Source of the DNA: a bacterium
GTDB lineage: Bacteria > Bacillota > Bacilli > Lactobacillales > Streptococcaceae
Direction of reading: 5' to 3'
NCBI GenBank assembly: GCA_905221105.1
Contig: CAJNBW010000002.1
Coordinates: 62,001-126,000 of the forward strand
Length of the DNA: 64,000 bases
In this document: in pieces, positions 21,540 to 31,421 of the stretch
Layout: every line of letters begins with the position of its first letter
Position numbering within the stretch: the first letter of the stretch is position 1
The notes under the pieces: model-generated
What the model was told of the DNA's origin: nothing
What the model saw: only the letters and a program-made list of their open reading frames with translations
Databases searched by the model: none
Position numbers and translations under genes: made by a program

Positions 21540-22285
21540 TGTCTCAAAAAAAAAATAATAAGAAGAAAAACAAACGAAAAAATCTGCTGACAAATATCCT
21601 AGCAGGATTTCTGATACTACTATCAATTGCTTTGATTTTTAATGCTAAAATTCGTGATATTTTCATAGTTTGGAATACCAATAAGTACCAAGTTAGTCAG
21701 GTATCAAAAGAAAAAATAGAAGAAAATCAGGATACAGAAGGAAATTTTGATTTTGATTCTGTCAATGCTATCTCTTCTGAAGCGGTTCTAGCTTCTCAAT
21801 GGGATGCTCAAAAATTACCAGTTATCGGCGGAATTGCAGTCCCTGAATTAGAAATGAATCTGCCAATTTTTAAAGGGCTTGATAATGTCAATCTCTTCTA
21901 TGGTGCTGGTACGATGAAACGCGATCAAGTGATGGGAAAAGGAAATTATAGTCTAGCTAGTCATCATATTTTTGGTGTCAATAATGCTAATAAAATGTTA
22001 TTTTCTCCTTTGGATAACGCTAAAAATGGTATGAAGATTTATCTAACTGATAAAAATAAAGTTTATACCTATGAAATCCGTGAAGTCAAACGTGTGACAC
22101 CGGATCGTGTTGATGAAGTTGATGATAGAGAAGGGGTCAATGAAATCACATTAGTAACCTGTGAAGACCTTGCTGCTACAGAACGTATTATTGTAAAAGG
22201 TGATTTGAAAGAAACAAAAGATTATTCACAAACATCTGATGAAATCCTAACAGCTTTCAATCAACCGTATAAACAATTTTATTAA
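21539..22285 (+). CDS. srtA: Sortase A (class A)
   Basis: SrtA cleaves LPxTG signals between Thr and Gly and links surface proteins to peptidoglycan. The 248-residue protein has a basic N-terminus (SQKKNNKKKNKRKN), one transmembrane anchor at about residues 17-37, then the extracellular sortase barrel. The catalytic His is in LASHHIFG, the Cys in TLVTCED and the Arg in ERIIVKG. Its ATG overlaps the gyrA stop (TAATG), so the genes are translationally coupled. The window itself encodes one candidate substrate, the GH53 galactanase, whose sorting signal is cut off by a stop codon and altered. Confidence 0.95.
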   Translation: MSQKKNNKKKNKRKNLLTNILAGFLILLSIALIFNAKIRDIFIVWNTNKYQVSQVSKEKIEENQDTEGNFDFDSVNAISSEAVLASQWDAQKLPVIGGIAVPELEMNLPIFKGLDNVNLFYGAGTMKRDQVMGKGNYSLASHHIFGVNNANKMLFSPLDNAKNGMKIYLTDKNKVYTYEIREVKRVTPDRVDEVDDREGVNEITLVTCEDLAATERIIVKGDLKETKDYSQTSDEILTAFNQPYKQFY

Positions 22286-22288
22286 TAC

Positions 22289-22323
22289 AAATCAGTGAAA
22301 TCATGGATTTCACTGATTTTTTA
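22289..22323 (+). terminator. Terminator of gyrA-srtA
   Basis: A perfect 13-base stem AATCAGTGAAATC / GATTTCACTGATT (22290-22302, 22306-22318) with a 3-base loop and a T run. Confidence 0.88.
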
Positions 22324-22354
22324 AGCTTTTCATAAAAAAAACTTTTATGAAATA

Positions 22355-22393
22355 CAGAAAACGCTTCCTAAAATCTAAGGTTTGTGATATAAT
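22355..22393 (+). promoter_or_regulatory. Promoter of the formate/nitrite channel gene with an overlapping cre-like site
   Basis: The extended -10 is TGATATAAT (TATAAT at 22388-22393). CAGAAAACGCTTCCT (22355-22369) matches the cre consensus except at its first two positions and overlaps the expected -35 zone, a repressing position. Confidence 0.45.
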
Positions 22394-22422
22394 TATCAAT
22401 AAAAAAGATTTAGGAGTTTATT

Positions 22423-23220
22423 ATGGTTTCTTCAGAATTTATCTCAAAGATTGAATTTGCTTGCAAGAAGAAAGAAAGTCTTTATAGTCAAAGCAAATTT
22501 AAGTATGCGATTCGTTCTATGTTCGCAGGTGCATTTTTAACCTTCAGTACAGCTGCTGGTGCAGTTGGGGCTGACTTGATTAATAAAATTGCGCCAGGTA
22601 GTGGACGTTTCCTCTTCCCATTTGTCTTCGCTTGGGGCTTGGCCTACATTGTTTTCTTGAATGCCGAATTGGTAACATCAAACATGATGTTTTTGACTGC
22701 TGGTAGTTTCTTGAAAAAAATCTCTTGGAGAAAAACAGCAGAGATTTTACTATACTGTACCTTGTTCAACCTTATCGGAGCCTTGATAGCAGGTTGGGGC
22801 TTTGCTCACTCAGCAGCCTATGCACATCTGACTCACGATAGTTTCATCTCAGGAGTTGTTGAGATGAAGTTAGGCCGTTCAAATGAATTAGTCTTGCTTG
22901 AAGGTATTTTAGCCAATATCTTTGTAAACATTGCCATTCTTTCATTTGTTTTGGTCAAAGATGGTGGTGCCAAACTTTGGCTTGTTTTGTCAGCAATTTA
23001 CATGTTTGTATTCTTAACAAACGAGCACATTGCTGCGAACTTTGCTTCTTTCGCGATTGTGAAATTCAGTGTTGCTGCGGATTCAATTGCTAACTTCGGT
23101 GTTGGAAATATGCTTCGTCATTGGGGAGTAACCTTCATCGGAAACTTTATCGGAGGAGGTCTCTTGATGGGTCTTCCATATGCCTTCCTCAATAAAAATG
23201 AAGATACTTATGTAGATTAA
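22423..23220 (+). CDS. Formate/nitrite transporter family channel
   Basis: This is a 265-residue integral membrane protein of the FNT (FocA/NirC) family, with six predicted membrane segments. The N-terminal region AIRSMFAGAFLTFSTAAGA and the GNFIGGGLLMG motif in the last helix are family hallmarks. In lactic acid bacteria without nitrite respiration such a channel most likely exports formate from pyruvate formate-lyase. The gene stands alone between two terminators. A cre-like site at its promoter fits carbon-source control of mixed-acid fermentation. Formate versus nitrite specificity cannot be read from the sequence. Confidence 0.88.
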   Translation: MVSSEFISKIEFACKKKESLYSQSKFKYAIRSMFAGAFLTFSTAAGAVGADLINKIAPGSGRFLFPFVFAWGLAYIVFLNAELVTSNMMFLTAGSFLKKISWRKTAEILLYCTLFNLIGALIAGWGFAHSAAYAHLTHDSFISGVVEMKLGRSNELVLLEGILANIFVNIAILSFVLVKDGGAKLWLVLSAIYMFVFLTNEHIAANFASFAIVKFSVAADSIANFGVGNMLRHWGVTFIGNFIGGGLLMGLPYAFLNKNEDTYVD

Positions 23221-23224
23221 GAAA

Positions 23225-23250
23225 TGAGCACGATTGAGTCGTGCTTTTTT
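23225..23250 (+). terminator. Terminator of the formate/nitrite channel gene
   Basis: Stem AGCACGA / TCGTGCT (23227-23233, 23239-23245) then TTTTTT. Confidence 0.85.
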
Positions 23251-23324
23251 CGTTTTGTAAGAAGCAATAGTCGCTCCTTATATCAAAATATAGAAAAGAG
23301 GTATTAGTCAAGATAGGTCGATAG

Positions 23325-23333
23325 TGCTACAAT
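23325..23333 (+). promoter_or_regulatory. Extended -10 promoter of the sulfhydrylase gene
   Basis: TGCTACAAT, 31 bases before the ATG at 23365. Confidence 0.45.
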
Positions 23334-23364
23334 ATCCTTAATCAAACTATTTGGAGGTCGCTTT

Positions 23365-24645
23365 ATGACTCGTGATTTTAAATTTGAAACCTTACAATTG
23401 CATGCTGGTCAAGTTGTGGATCCAGCTACCAAATCTCGTGCAGTGCCGATTTATCAAACAACATCCTTTGTTTTTGATGATACGCAGGAAGGTGCTGATC
23501 TGTTTGCCTTGAGAAAACCAGGGAATATCTATACCCGTATTACCAACCCTACAACAGCTGCTTTTGAAGAAAGAATCGCTGCTCTTGAAGGTGGTGTTGG
23601 AGCTCTTGCAACAGCATCAGGTATGGCCGCAGTGACTTATACGATTTTGGCGCTTGCCCACGCTGGTGACCACGTGGTGGCAGCCTCAACTATTTACGGT
23701 GGGACCTTCAATCTTTTGAAAGAAACCCTTCCTCGTTATGGGATCACAACAACCTTTGTCGATGTGGATAATTTGGAGGAAGTAGAAGCAGCTATCAATG
23801 ACAATACCAAGCTAGTCTTGATTGAAACCTTGGGGAATCCCTTGATTAACATACCTGACTTGGAAAAACTGGCTGAGATTGCGCATAAACACCAGATTCC
23901 ACTTGTTTCGGATAATACCTTTGCCACACCTTACTTGATTAATGTCTTTTCTCACGGTGTAGATATTGCCATTCATTCTGCGACTAAGTTTATCGGTGGA
24001 CATGGTACAACTATTGGTGGAGTAATCGTTGATAGTGGTCGTTTTGACTGGGCATCTTCAGGAAAATTCCCTCAATTTGTTGAGGAAGACCCAAGCTACC
24101 ACAATTTGAGTTATACTCGTGATGTGGGTGCGGCAGCCTTTATTATCGCTGTTCGTGTTCAATTGCTCCGTGATACAGGTGCTGCCTTGTCTCCATTTAA
24201 TGCCTTCCTCTTGCTCCAAGGACTTGAAACCCTTTCTCTTCGTGTGGAACGTCACGTGCAAAATGCTGAGAAAATTGTTGATTTCCTTGTCAACCATCCT
24301 AAGGTAGAAAAGGTAAACTATCCAAAACTAGCAGACAGTCCTTACCATGCTTTGGCTGAGAAATATTTGCCAAAAGGTGTGGGTTCAATCTTTACCTTCC
24401 ATGTCAAAGGTGGGGAGACAGAAGCCCGAAAGGTGATTGATAATTTAGAAATCTTTTCTGACCTAGCAAACGTGGCAGATGCTAAATCGCTTGTTGTTCA
24501 TCCAGCTACAACCACTCACGGTCAATTGTCAGAAAAAGACCTAGAAGCAGCAGGTGTCACTCCAAACCAAATCCGCTTGTCTATTGGTCTTGAAAATGTA
24601 GAGGATTTGATTGAAGATTTGCGTTTGGCCTTGGAAAAAATTTAA
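23365..24645 (+). CDS. O-acetylhomoserine sulfhydrylase (PLP enzyme, Cys/Met metabolism)
   Basis: This 426-residue enzyme of the Cys/Met PLP family is most like O-acetyl-L-homoserine sulfhydrylase (MetY/CysD type). It joins sulfide to O-acetylhomoserine to give homocysteine. Visible are the N-terminal FETLQLHAGQ, the active-site YTRITNPT region, the PLP phosphate site ASGMAAV and the Schiff-base lysine in HSATKFIGGHG. The length above 420 and an insert after the lysine distinguish this group from shorter cystathionine gamma-synthases. It is a single gene between two terminators with a GGAGG ribosome-binding site. No T-box or SAM riboswitch was seen in its short leader. Confidence 0.9.
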   Translation: MTRDFKFETLQLHAGQVVDPATKSRAVPIYQTTSFVFDDTQEGADLFALRKPGNIYTRITNPTTAAFEERIAALEGGVGALATASGMAAVTYTILALAHAGDHVVAASTIYGGTFNLLKETLPRYGITTTFVDVDNLEEVEAAINDNTKLVLIETLGNPLINIPDLEKLAEIAHKHQIPLVSDNTFATPYLINVFSHGVDIAIHSATKFIGGHGTTIGGVIVDSGRFDWASSGKFPQFVEEDPSYHNLSYTRDVGAAAFIIAVRVQLLRDTGAALSPFNAFLLLQGLETLSLRVERHVQNAEKIVDFLVNHPKVEKVNYPKLADSPYHALAEKYLPKGVGSIFTFHVKGGETEARKVIDNLEIFSDLANVADAKSLVVHPATTTHGQLSEKDLEAAGVTPNQIRLSIGLENVEDLIEDLRLALEKI

Positions 24646-24658
24646 AGTAAAAGAAGAT

Positions 24659-24687
24659 AAACAGTGGGTTTCGACTCACTGTTTTTG
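24659..24687 (+). terminator. Terminator of the sulfhydrylase gene
   Basis: Stem ACAGTGGG / CTCACTGT (24661-24668, 24675-24682) followed by TTTTTG. Confidence 0.8.
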
Positions 24688-24702
24688 ATTTTCCCTCAGG
24701 CA

Positions 24703-24711
24703 TGATATAAT
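24703..24711 (+). promoter_or_regulatory. Extended -10 promoter of the DUF2130 gene
   Basis: TGATATAAT, 30 bases before the ATG at 24741. Confidence 0.5.
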
Positions 24712-24740
24712 GGTTACAGAAGTCTAGAAAGAGGGAAGTT

Positions 24741-26015
24741 ATGAACGAAATCAAATGCCCTAACTGTGGGGAAGTCTTTACAGTAAACGAAAGTCAGTAT
24801 GCCGAACTTTTGTCCCAAGTGAGAACGGCAGAGTTTGATAAGGAATTACACGACCGCATGAAGCAGGAACTGGCCTTGGCTGAGCAAAAGGCTATGAATG
24901 AGCAACAGTCTAAACTAGCTCAAAAAGACCAAGAAATTGCGCAATTGCAGAGTCAAATCCAAAACTTTGATACAGAGAAAGAGTTGGCTAAGAAAGAGGT
25001 TGAACAGACAAGTCACCAGGCTCTCTTGGCTAAGGACAAGGAAGTACAGTCCTTAGAAAACCAATTGACTACCTTGCGTTTGAAACATGAAAATCAGCTG
25101 CAAAAGACTCTTTCTGACCTTGAAAAAGAACGAGATCAGGTCAAAAATCAGCTCCTCTTGCAAGAAAAGGAAAATGAGTTGTCATTGGCTTCTGTCAAGC
25201 AAAATTACGAAGCCCAGCTCAAGGCAGCTAGTGAACAAGTCGAGTTTTACAAGAATTTTAAGGCACAACAATCTACCAAGGCAATCGGTGAAAGTCTAGA
25301 ACAGTATGCGGAAAGTGAGTTTAACAAGGTCCGCAGCTTTGCCTTTCCAAATGCTTACTTTGAGAAGGATAACAAGGTTTCTGCGCGTGGTTCCAAAGGG
25401 GACTTTATCTTCCGAGAGAGTGATGAAAATGGAGTGGAAATCATTTCCATCATGTTTGAAATGAAAAATGAAGCAGATGGGACAGAGAAGAAGCACAAGA
25501 ATGCAGACTTCTACAAGGAATTGGACAAGGACCGTCGTGAAAAGAATTGCGAATATGCCGTTCTGGTGACCATGCTTGAGGCAGATAACGACTACTTTAA
25601 CACAGGGATTGTTGACGTCAGCCACGAGTATGAAAAGATGTATGTGGTTCGCCCTCAGTTCTTTATCCAGTTGATTGGACTCTTGCGAAATGCGGCGCTT
25701 AATTCCCTAAAATACAAGCAAGAGTTGGCCTTGGTTCGGGAGCAAAATATTGATATTACGCATTTTGAGGAAGACTTAGATGCCTTTAAGCTGGCCTTTG
25801 CTAAGAACTACAACTCTGCTTCGACCAACTTTGGCAAAGCTATTGATGAAATCGACAAGGCCATCAAACGCATGGAAGAGGTTAAGAAATTCCTGACAAC
25901 ATCTGAAAACCAACTCCGCCTCGCTAACAACAAGTTGGAAGATGTTTCTGTTAAAAAATTGACCCGTAAAAATCCAACCATGAAAGCGAAATTTGAAGCA
26001 TTGAAGGGGGAGTGA
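24741..26015 (+). CDS. DUF2130 coiled-coil protein
   Basis: This 424-residue protein starts with a zinc-ribbon-like CPNCGEVF at residues 5-12. A long glutamine/lysine-rich coiled coil follows (about 25-180). After it comes a nuclease-like globular domain with KGDFIFRE and FEMKNEADG (about 190-330), as in the DUF2130 family. The E-x-K element in FEMKNE recalls restriction-endonuclease-fold proteins such as RmuC, but no activity has been shown to my knowledge. It may act on DNA. The gene overlaps the open frame upstream of truB by 4 bases, and truB probably shares its transcript. Confidence 0.8.
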   Translation: MNEIKCPNCGEVFTVNESQYAELLSQVRTAEFDKELHDRMKQELALAEQKAMNEQQSKLAQKDQEIAQLQSQIQNFDTEKELAKKEVEQTSHQALLAKDKEVQSLENQLTTLRLKHENQLQKTLSDLEKERDQVKNQLLLQEKENELSLASVKQNYEAQLKAASEQVEFYKNFKAQQSTKAIGESLEQYAESEFNKVRSFAFPNAYFEKDNKVSARGSKGDFIFRESDENGVEIISIMFEMKNEADGTEKKHKNADFYKELDKDRREKNCEYAVLVTMLEADNDYFNTGIVDVSHEYEKMYVVRPQFFIQLIGLLRNAALNSLKYKQELALVREQNIDITHFEEDLDAFKLAFAKNYNSASTNFGKAIDEIDKAIKRMEEVKKFLTTSENQLRLANNKLEDVSVKKLTRKNPTMKAKFEALKGE

Positions 26016-26026
26016 GAAAACAAGAT

Positions 26027-26905
26027 ATGAACGGTATTATCAACTTAAAAAAAGAAGCGGGCATGACCTCGCATGATGCGGTTTTTAAACTGCGTAAGAT
26101 TTTGGGAACCAAGAAAATCGGTCATGGTGGGACCTTGGATCCGGATGTGGTGGGTGTTTTGCCCATTGCAGTTGGCAAGGCGACGCGCATGGTCGAGTTT
26201 ATGCAGGATGAGGGCAAGGTCTATGAGGGGGAGATTACTCTCGGATATTCAACAACGACTGAGGATGCCAGTGGAGAAGTGGTAGCAGAGACCCCTGTTT
26301 TGTCGCCCTTGGATGAAAAACTTGTCGATGAAGCGATTGCTAGCTTGACTGGGCTTATTACTCAGATTCCCCCTATGTATTCGGCAGTTAAGGTCAATGG
26401 TCGTAAGCTCTATGAGTATGCGCGTGCTGGTCAGGAAGTGGAGCGTCCAGAACGTCAGGTGACTATTTATCAATTTGAACGAACAAGTTCGATTTCTTAT
26501 GATGGCGAACTTGCACGTTTCACTTTTCGTGTAAAATGCAGTAAGGGAACTTATATTCGTACCTTGTCTGTTGACTTGGGAGAGAAACTGGGTTATGCGG
26601 CCCATATGTCACATTTGACTCGGACTAGTGCTGCTGGTTTACAGCTAGAAGATTCCTTGACTTTGGAAGAAATTGCTTCAAAAGTGGAGGCTGGTCAGCT
26701 GGACTTTCTCCATCCTCTAGAGATTGGGACTGGGGACCTTGTCAAAGTTTTTCTAAGTCCAGAAGAGGCTACAGAAGTGCGCTTTGGTCGTTTTATCGAG
26801 CTCGCCCAAACAGACCAAGAATTAGCTGCCTTTGAGGGAGATAAATTGCTAGCCATTCTAGAAAAACGGGACAATCTCTACAAGCCAAGGAAGGTTTTTA
26901 GTTAG
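26027..26905 (+). CDS. truB: tRNA pseudouridine-55 synthase TruB
   Basis: TruB makes pseudouridine 55 in the T-loop of tRNAs. The 292-residue protein starts [19 protein letters not shown]. The catalytic Asp lies in [13 protein letters not shown], followed by KATRMVEFM and [20 protein letters not shown], then the C-terminal PUA-like part. The ATG at 26027 is the family start; an upstream GTG (26012) in frame would add five residues and overlaps the ribosome-binding region. It lies 11 bases after the DUF2130 stop and is likely co-transcribed. In many streptococci truB is paired with ribF, but ribF is absent here. Confidence 0.95.
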   Translation: MNGIINLKKEAGMTSHDAVFKLRKILGTKKIGHGGTLDPDVVGVLPIAVGKATRMVEFMQDEGKVYEGEITLGYSTTTEDASGEVVAETPVLSPLDEKLVDEAIASLTGLITQIPPMYSAVKVNGRKLYEYARAGQEVERPERQVTIYQFERTSSISYDGELARFTFRVKCSKGTYIRTLSVDLGEKLGYAAHMSHLTRTSAAGLQLEDSLTLEEIASKVEAGQLDFLHPLEIGTGDLVKVFLSPEEATEVRFGRFIELAQTDQELAAFEGDKLLAILEKRDNLYKPRKVFS

Positions 26906-26976
26906 TCTAACTGAGGTGTAGGGAGAGTTGTTTCCACTAGACTATCCAAATCAGACTATAATTTTTGCAAAAAATG

Positions 26977-26985
26977 TGATAGAAT
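26977..26985 (+). promoter_or_regulatory. Extended -10 promoter of udk
   Basis: TGATAGAAT, about 30 bases before the udk ATG. Confidence 0.45.
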
Positions 26986-27014
26986 AGACGACGGATAAAA
27001 AAACGGAGGATAGC

Positions 27015-27653
27015 ATGCAAAATAGACCAATCATTATCGGAGTGACAGGTGGTTCTGGTGGAGGAAAAACCAGTGTTTCAAGGGCCATTTTATCGCATTT
27101 CCCTGATGAAAAGATTTCCATGATTGAGCATGATTCATACTACAAGGATCAGTCTCACTTGACATTTGAAGAGCGTGTCAAAACCAACTACGACCATCCT
27201 TTTGCCTTTGATACAGACTTGATGATCGAGCAGATTAAGGAATTGTTGGCAGGACGTCCAGTGGACATCCCGACTTATGACTATACAGAGCATACACGAA
27301 GTAGCAAGACCTATCGTCAGGAGCCTCAAGATGTCTTTATCGTTGAGGGGATTTTGGTCTTGGAGGACAAGCGTCTGCGCGATTTGATGGATATCAAGAT
27401 TTTTGTAGATACGGATGATGATGTACGCATTATTCGTCGTATCAAGCGTGATATGGAAGAACGTGGCCGTAGCCTTGATAGCGTCATTAACCAGTATTTA
27501 GGTGTGGTTAAACCCATGTACCACCAGTTTATCGAGCCAACCAAGCGTTATGCGGATATCGTCATTCCTGAAGGGGTTAGCAATACCGTTGCTATTGACC
27601 TTTTGACTACCAAGATTGAAAAGATTTTGGAAGAAGCTCGAAATAGCAAATAA
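27015..27653 (+). CDS. udk: Uridine kinase
   Basis: Udk phosphorylates uridine and cytidine for pyrimidine salvage. The 212-residue P-loop kinase shows Walker [14 protein letters not shown] at residues 9-21, the substrate Asp region EHDSYYKDQ, and [20 protein letters not shown]. The lid is [13 protein letters not shown]. The size and motifs are canonical. It is a single gene with its own promoter and terminator. Confidence 0.96.
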   Translation: MQNRPIIIGVTGGSGGGKTSVSRAILSHFPDEKISMIEHDSYYKDQSHLTFEERVKTNYDHPFAFDTDLMIEQIKELLAGRPVDIPTYDYTEHTRSSKTYRQEPQDVFIVEGILVLEDKRLRDLMDIKIFVDTDDDVRIIRRIKRDMEERGRSLDSVINQYLGVVKPMYHQFIEPTKRYADIVIPEGVSNTVAIDLLTTKIEKILEEARNSK

Positions 27654-27659
27654 TCAGAT

Positions 27660-27683
27660 GTGGAGGCCTTGCCTCCTTTTTCT
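27660..27683 (+). terminator. Terminator of udk
   Basis: Stem GGAGGC / GCCTCC (27662-27667, 27671-27676) followed by TTTTTC. Confidence 0.8.
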
Positions 27684-27731
27684 ATTTTTCCCTCATAATG
27701 GTACATAAATGAAGATTTTTAGGCATATTTT

Positions 27732-27740
27732 TGGTATAAT
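27732..27740 (+). promoter_or_regulatory. Extended -10 promoter of the xseA-recN gene chain
   Basis: TGGTATAAT, 40 bases before the xseA start. It is the only clear promoter before six closely spaced genes. Confidence 0.55.
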
Positions 27741-27780
27741 AATACCTATGAAAGAGCAAGAAAATGAGTAGTAGGTGGAG

Positions 27781-29121
27781 ATGGAAAAGTATTTATCGGT
27801 AACAACTTTGACCAAGTATCTGAAAATGAAATTCGATAAAGACCCTTACTTGGAACGGGTCTATTTAACTGGTCAAGTTTCCAACTTTCGTAAACGACCT
27901 ACTCACCAATATTTCTCCCTAAAGGATGACCATGCAGTCATTCAAGCGACTATTTGGTCTGGTATTTATCAGAAATTAGGTTTTGACCTTGAAGAAGGGA
28001 TGAAGATCAATGTAATTGGGCGTGTACAGGTCTATGAACCAAGTGGTAGCTACTCCATCATCATTGAAAAGGCTGAGCCTGATGGGGTTGGGGCGCTTGC
28101 GATTCAGTTTGAACAACTCAAGAAAAAATTGACAGAAGAAGGCCTGTTTCAAGAACGCTTCAAGCAACCTCTGCCCCAATTTTCTAAGAGAATTGGTGTA
28201 GTGACAAGTCGTAGTGGAGCCGTTATTCGAGATATTATCACGACCGTCAGCAGGCGATTTCCTGGTGTCGATATCCTTCTCTATCCGACCAAGGTGCAAG
28301 GTGAAGGAGCAGCGGAGGAAATTGCTCGAAATATTGCACGTGCTAATCAACGTGACGATTTGGATTTGCTCATTATTGGTCGTGGTGGTGGTTCCATCGA
28401 GGATCTCTGGGCCTTTAACGAAGAAATTGTGGTACGAGCTATTTTTGAATCGCGTCTGCCAGTTATTTCTAGTGTAGGGCATGAGACGGATGTGACCTTG
28501 GCGGATTTTGTGGCAGATAGACGGGCTGCTACACCGACTGCTGCAGCTGAACTAGCAACGCCCGTGACCAAGTTGGATGTATTGTCTCATTTGCAAAATC
28601 AGGAAAAACGGATGGCAACAGCAGTCCGAAATGTCCTAGCTAGGAAACAAGAAGCTTTGAAAAAATGCAGTCAGTCTGTTATCTTTAGACAGCCAGAGCG
28701 TTTGTATGATGGTTATTTGCAACGCTTGGATCAACTGCAACTGCGTTTAAAACAAAGTTTGCGAACACAGATTTCCGATAACAAACAGCTAGTACAGGCA
28801 AGGACGCATCAACTGGTCCAATTATCACCTGTTACCAAAATCCAACGCTATCAAGACCACCTAGGTCAGTTGGACAAGCTTCTCCGTAGCCAAATGGCGC
28901 TGGTTTATGATGTCAAGGTTGCTGAAGTCAAGAGATTATCAGAAGCCTTACTGATGTTGGATACCAGTCGAATCGTGGCGCGTGGTTATGCTATTGTCAA
29001 AAAAGAAGAGTCCGTTGTAGATTCGGTTGAAAATTTGAAGAAGAAAGACCAAGTAATGCTTTTGATGCGAGATGGTCAAGTAGAATTAGAGGTTAAAGAT
29101 GTCAAAACAAAAGAAATTTGA
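27781..29121 (+). CDS. xseA: Exodeoxyribonuclease VII large subunit
   Basis: XseA with XseB degrades single-stranded DNA from both ends. The 446-residue protein has an N-terminal OB fold ([17 protein letters not shown]), the catalytic domain with [14 protein letters not shown], the conserved [16 protein letters not shown] and [21 protein letters not shown], and a long C-terminal coiled coil where the small subunits dock. The start is ATG 27781, behind AGGTGG (27773-27778). Its end overlaps xseB by 23 bases, so the subunits are translationally coupled. Confidence 0.96.
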   Translation: MEKYLSVTTLTKYLKMKFDKDPYLERVYLTGQVSNFRKRPTHQYFSLKDDHAVIQATIWSGIYQKLGFDLEEGMKINVIGRVQVYEPSGSYSIIIEKAEPDGVGALAIQFEQLKKKLTEEGLFQERFKQPLPQFSKRIGVVTSRSGAVIRDIITTVSRRFPGVDILLYPTKVQGEGAAEEIARNIARANQRDDLDLLIIGRGGGSIEDLWAFNEEIVVRAIFESRLPVISSVGHETDVTLADFVADRRAATPTAAAELATPVTKLDVLSHLQNQEKRMATAVRNVLARKQEALKKCSQSVIFRQPERLYDGYLQRLDQLQLRLKQSLRTQISDNKQLVQARTHQLVQLSPVTKIQRYQDHLGQLDKLLRSQMALVYDVKVAEVKRLSEALLMLDTSRIVARGYAIVKKEESVVDSVENLKKKDQVMLLMRDGQVELEVKDVKTKEI

Positions 29122-29311
29122 GGAAAATCTAGCAGAACTGGAGACCATTGTCCAAAGTTTGGAAAATGGTGAAATTGCTCTGGAAGATGCAATTGCTGCC
29201 TTTCAAAAGGGCATGGTCTTGTCCAAAGAGCTCCAAGCGACGCTGGACAAGGCTGAAAAGACCTTGGTCAAGGTCATGCAAGAAGACGGAACAGAAAGTG
29301 ATTTTGAATGA
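29099..29311 (+). CDS. xseB: Exodeoxyribonuclease VII small subunit
   Basis: This 70-residue helical hairpin protein has the family core [20 protein letters not shown] and [12 protein letters not shown]. Several copies bind the coiled coil of XseA. The start lies inside the 3' end of xseA and its stop overlaps the ispA start by four bases (ATGA), the usual packed arrangement. Confidence 0.95.
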   Translation: MSKQKKFEENLAELETIVQSLENGEIALEDAIAAFQKGMVLSKELQATLDKAEKTLVKVMQEDGTESDFE

Positions 29312-30183
29312 AGAAGCAAGAAAAATTAGCTCTTGTCGAGTCGGCTTTGGAAAAGTTTTATGGAGACCAGCAGTTCGCCTCTAGTTTGCGAGAGTCCGTT
29401 CTCTATTCCATTCATGCTGGTGGCAAGCGTATTCGGCCTTTTCTCTTGTTAGAAGTTTTGGAAGCCTTGCAGGTCGCTATCAAACCTGATCATGCCCAAG
29501 TGGCTGCGGCCTTGGAAATGATTCATACAGGAAGCTTGATTCACGATGACCTTCCTGCCATGGATGATGATGATTATCGTAGAGGGCGTTTGACCAATCA
29601 TAAGAAATTCGGTGAAGCGATGGCCATTTTGGCTGGAGATGCCTTGTTCCTAGATCCTTATGCCTTGATTGCGCAGGCAGATTTGCCAAGTCAAATCAAA
29701 GTGGACTTGATTGCTAATTTATCGCTTGCTTCAGGTAGTCTAGGCATGGTAGCAGGGCAGGTTTTGGACATGGAAGGCGAACACCAGCATTTGTCTTTGG
29801 AAGAACTCCAGACCATTCATGCCAATAAGACTGGGAAACTACTAGCCTATCCCTTCCAGGCAGCTGCTATTATAGCTGAATTGGCACCTGAAATGCAAGT
29901 AAAACTGAAAACTGTAGGTGAATTGATTGGACTTGCCTTTCAAGTTAGAGACGATGTGCTTGATGTGACAGCTAGTTTTGAGGAAATCGGCAAGACACCG
30001 CAAAAGGACTTGCAGGCAGAAAAGTCAACCTATCCAGCCTTATTGGGCTTGGAAGAGGCAATTGCCTTTTGTAACCAAACTCTTGATCAAGCCGAGGCTA
30101 AATTAGAAGAAATTGCCCAGCAGGTTCCCTTTGAAACAGAATCGATTGTAAGTGTAGTAGAAAGTTTGAGAATCAATGGCTAA
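29308..30183 (+). CDS. ispA: Farnesyl/geranyl diphosphate synthase
   Basis: This is a 291-residue trans-prenyltransferase that condenses isopentenyl diphosphate with allylic diphosphates to give farnesyl diphosphate, the precursor of the undecaprenyl carrier. The first Asp-rich motif is in [11 protein letters not shown], and the second is FQVRDDVLD. The chain-length region before the first motif ([11 protein letters not shown]) is of the short-product type. It overlaps xseB upstream and tlyA downstream (8 bases), all one operon. Farnesyl rather than longer product is inferred from length and context. Confidence 0.92.
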   Translation: MKKQEKLALVESALEKFYGDQQFASSLRESVLYSIHAGGKRIRPFLLLEVLEALQVAIKPDHAQVAAALEMIHTGSLIHDDLPAMDDDDYRRGRLTNHKKFGEAMAILAGDALFLDPYALIAQADLPSQIKVDLIANLSLASGSLGMVAGQVLDMEGEHQHLSLEELQTIHANKTGKLLAYPFQAAAIIAELAPEMQVKLKTVGELIGLAFQVRDDVLDVTASFEEIGKTPQKDLQAEKSTYPALLGLEEAIAFCNQTLDQAEAKLEEIAQQVPFETESIVSVVESLRING

Positions 30184-30991
30184 GGAAAGAGTGGATGTAC
30201 TAGCTTATAAACAGGGCTTGTTTGAAACGCGAGAACAGGCCAAGCGCGGCGTCATGGCTGGTCTAGTCGTAGCAGTTCTGAATGGAGAACGGTTTGATAA
30301 ACCAGGAGAGAAAATTCCAGACGACACTGAGCTGAAACTCAAGGGCGAGAAGCTCAAGTATGTCAGCCGTGGTGGTTTGAAATTGGAGAAGGCCTTGCAA
30401 GTCTTTGATTTGTCAGTTGAAGGAGCAACAACGATTGATATTGGAGCTTCTACTGGAGGTTTTACCGATGTCATGTTGCAAAATGGTGCTGAGTTAGTCT
30501 TTGCAGTTGATGTTGGTACCAATCAATTGGCATGGAAATTACGCCAAGACCCACGAGTGGTCAGCATGGAGCAGTTCAATTTTCGCTATGCTGAAAAGAC
30601 TGATTTCGAAAAGGAACCGAGCTTTGCCAGTATTGATGTGAGTTTTATTTCTCTCAGTCTGATTTTGCCAGCCTTGCACCGAGTCTTGGCAGATCAAGGT
30701 CAGGTTGTGGCTCTAGTTAAGCCCCAATTTGAAGCAGGACGTGAGCAGATTGGGAAAAATGGTATTATTCGCGATGCTAAGGTTCATCAAAATGTCCTTG
30801 AATCTGTCACAGCTATGGCAGTAGAGGAAGGCTTTTCAGTTCTGGGTTTGGACTTTTCTCCCATCCAAGGTGGTCATGGCAATATTGAGTTTTTAGCGTA
30901 TTTGAAAAAAGAAGAGTCAGCAAGCAATCAGGTTCTTGCTGATATTGAAGAAGTAGTAGAGAGGGCGCATAGTCAATTTAAAAATGAATAA
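30176..30991 (+). CDS. tlyA: TlyA-type rRNA 2'-O-methyltransferase (hemolysin A family)
   Basis: This 271-residue protein has an N-terminal S4 RNA-binding domain (RVDVLAYKQGLFETREQAKRG) and an FtsJ-like methyltransferase domain. The SAM motif is TIDIGASTGGFTDVML, and KPQFEAGRE carries a catalytic lysine. In other bacteria TlyA methylates 16S and 23S rRNA and affects capreomycin sensitivity. The family name 'hemolysin' is historical. It overlaps ispA and the argR gene by 8 bases each, in the conserved xse-isp-tly-arg-recN order. Confidence 0.9.
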   Translation: MAKERVDVLAYKQGLFETREQAKRGVMAGLVVAVLNGERFDKPGEKIPDDTELKLKGEKLKYVSRGGLKLEKALQVFDLSVEGATTIDIGASTGGFTDVMLQNGAELVFAVDVGTNQLAWKLRQDPRVVSMEQFNFRYAEKTDFEKEPSFASIDVSFISLSLILPALHRVLADQGQVVALVKPQFEAGREQIGKNGIIRDAKVHQNVLESVTAMAVEEGFSVLGLDFSPIQGGHGNIEFLAYLKKEESASNQVLADIEEVVERAHSQFKNE

Positions 30992-31415
30992 AAAAGAGAG
31001 ACTTGAAAAAATTAGACGATTTGTGACAGATTATCAAATCGGCACGCAGGAAGAAATCGTAGAACATTTGAAAGAGGCAGGTATCACTGCCACTCAAGCA
31101 ACTGTATCCCGAGATATCAAAGAACTAGGTATTGTCAAAATTCCTTTGAGAGACAACACCTATGTCTATGAATTGCCAAAATCAATCGTAAAAAGTTTGC
31201 AACTGGCTGAAGACAATATTGAGTCTGCAGACTTGATGGACAAGATGATCAATCTCCAGGTTATCCCAGGAAATACGGCTTTTGTAAAAGCTCAGTTAGT
31301 CGAGACTTTTGCGGACAAGATTTTCAGCTGTTTGGCTGATGATAGCTCGATTTTAGTCATTGCCAGAAGTGAAAGTCTAGCTGAGGAAATCTTTGAACAA
31401 GTAAAAAATTGGTAG
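30984..31415 (+). CDS. ahrC: ArgR/AhrC-family arginine regulator (second copy)
   Basis: This 143-residue ArgR-type regulator sits in the recN operon, the usual place for AhrC in Firmicutes. The winged helix contains IRRFVTDYQIGTQEEIVEHL and ATVSRDIKELGIVKIP. The C-terminal domain has the arginine-binding region PGNTAFVKAQL and LADDSSILVIAR, where ADD replaces the more common GDD. That change may alter arginine binding. Together with ArgR at 8218-8688 it probably regulates arginine genes elsewhere. Confidence 0.9.
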   Translation: MNKKERLEKIRRFVTDYQIGTQEEIVEHLKEAGITATQATVSRDIKELGIVKIPLRDNTYVYELPKSIVKSLQLAEDNIESADLMDKMINLQVIPGNTAFVKAQLVETFADKIFSCLADDSSILVIARSESLAEEIFEQVKNW

Positions 31416-31421
31416 GTCTAT

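Noticed and set aside
21086..21547. 153-codon minus-strand frame
   Set aside because: It is antisense to the 3' end of gyrA and consists mostly of Ser/Thr/Pro/Val shadow codons.
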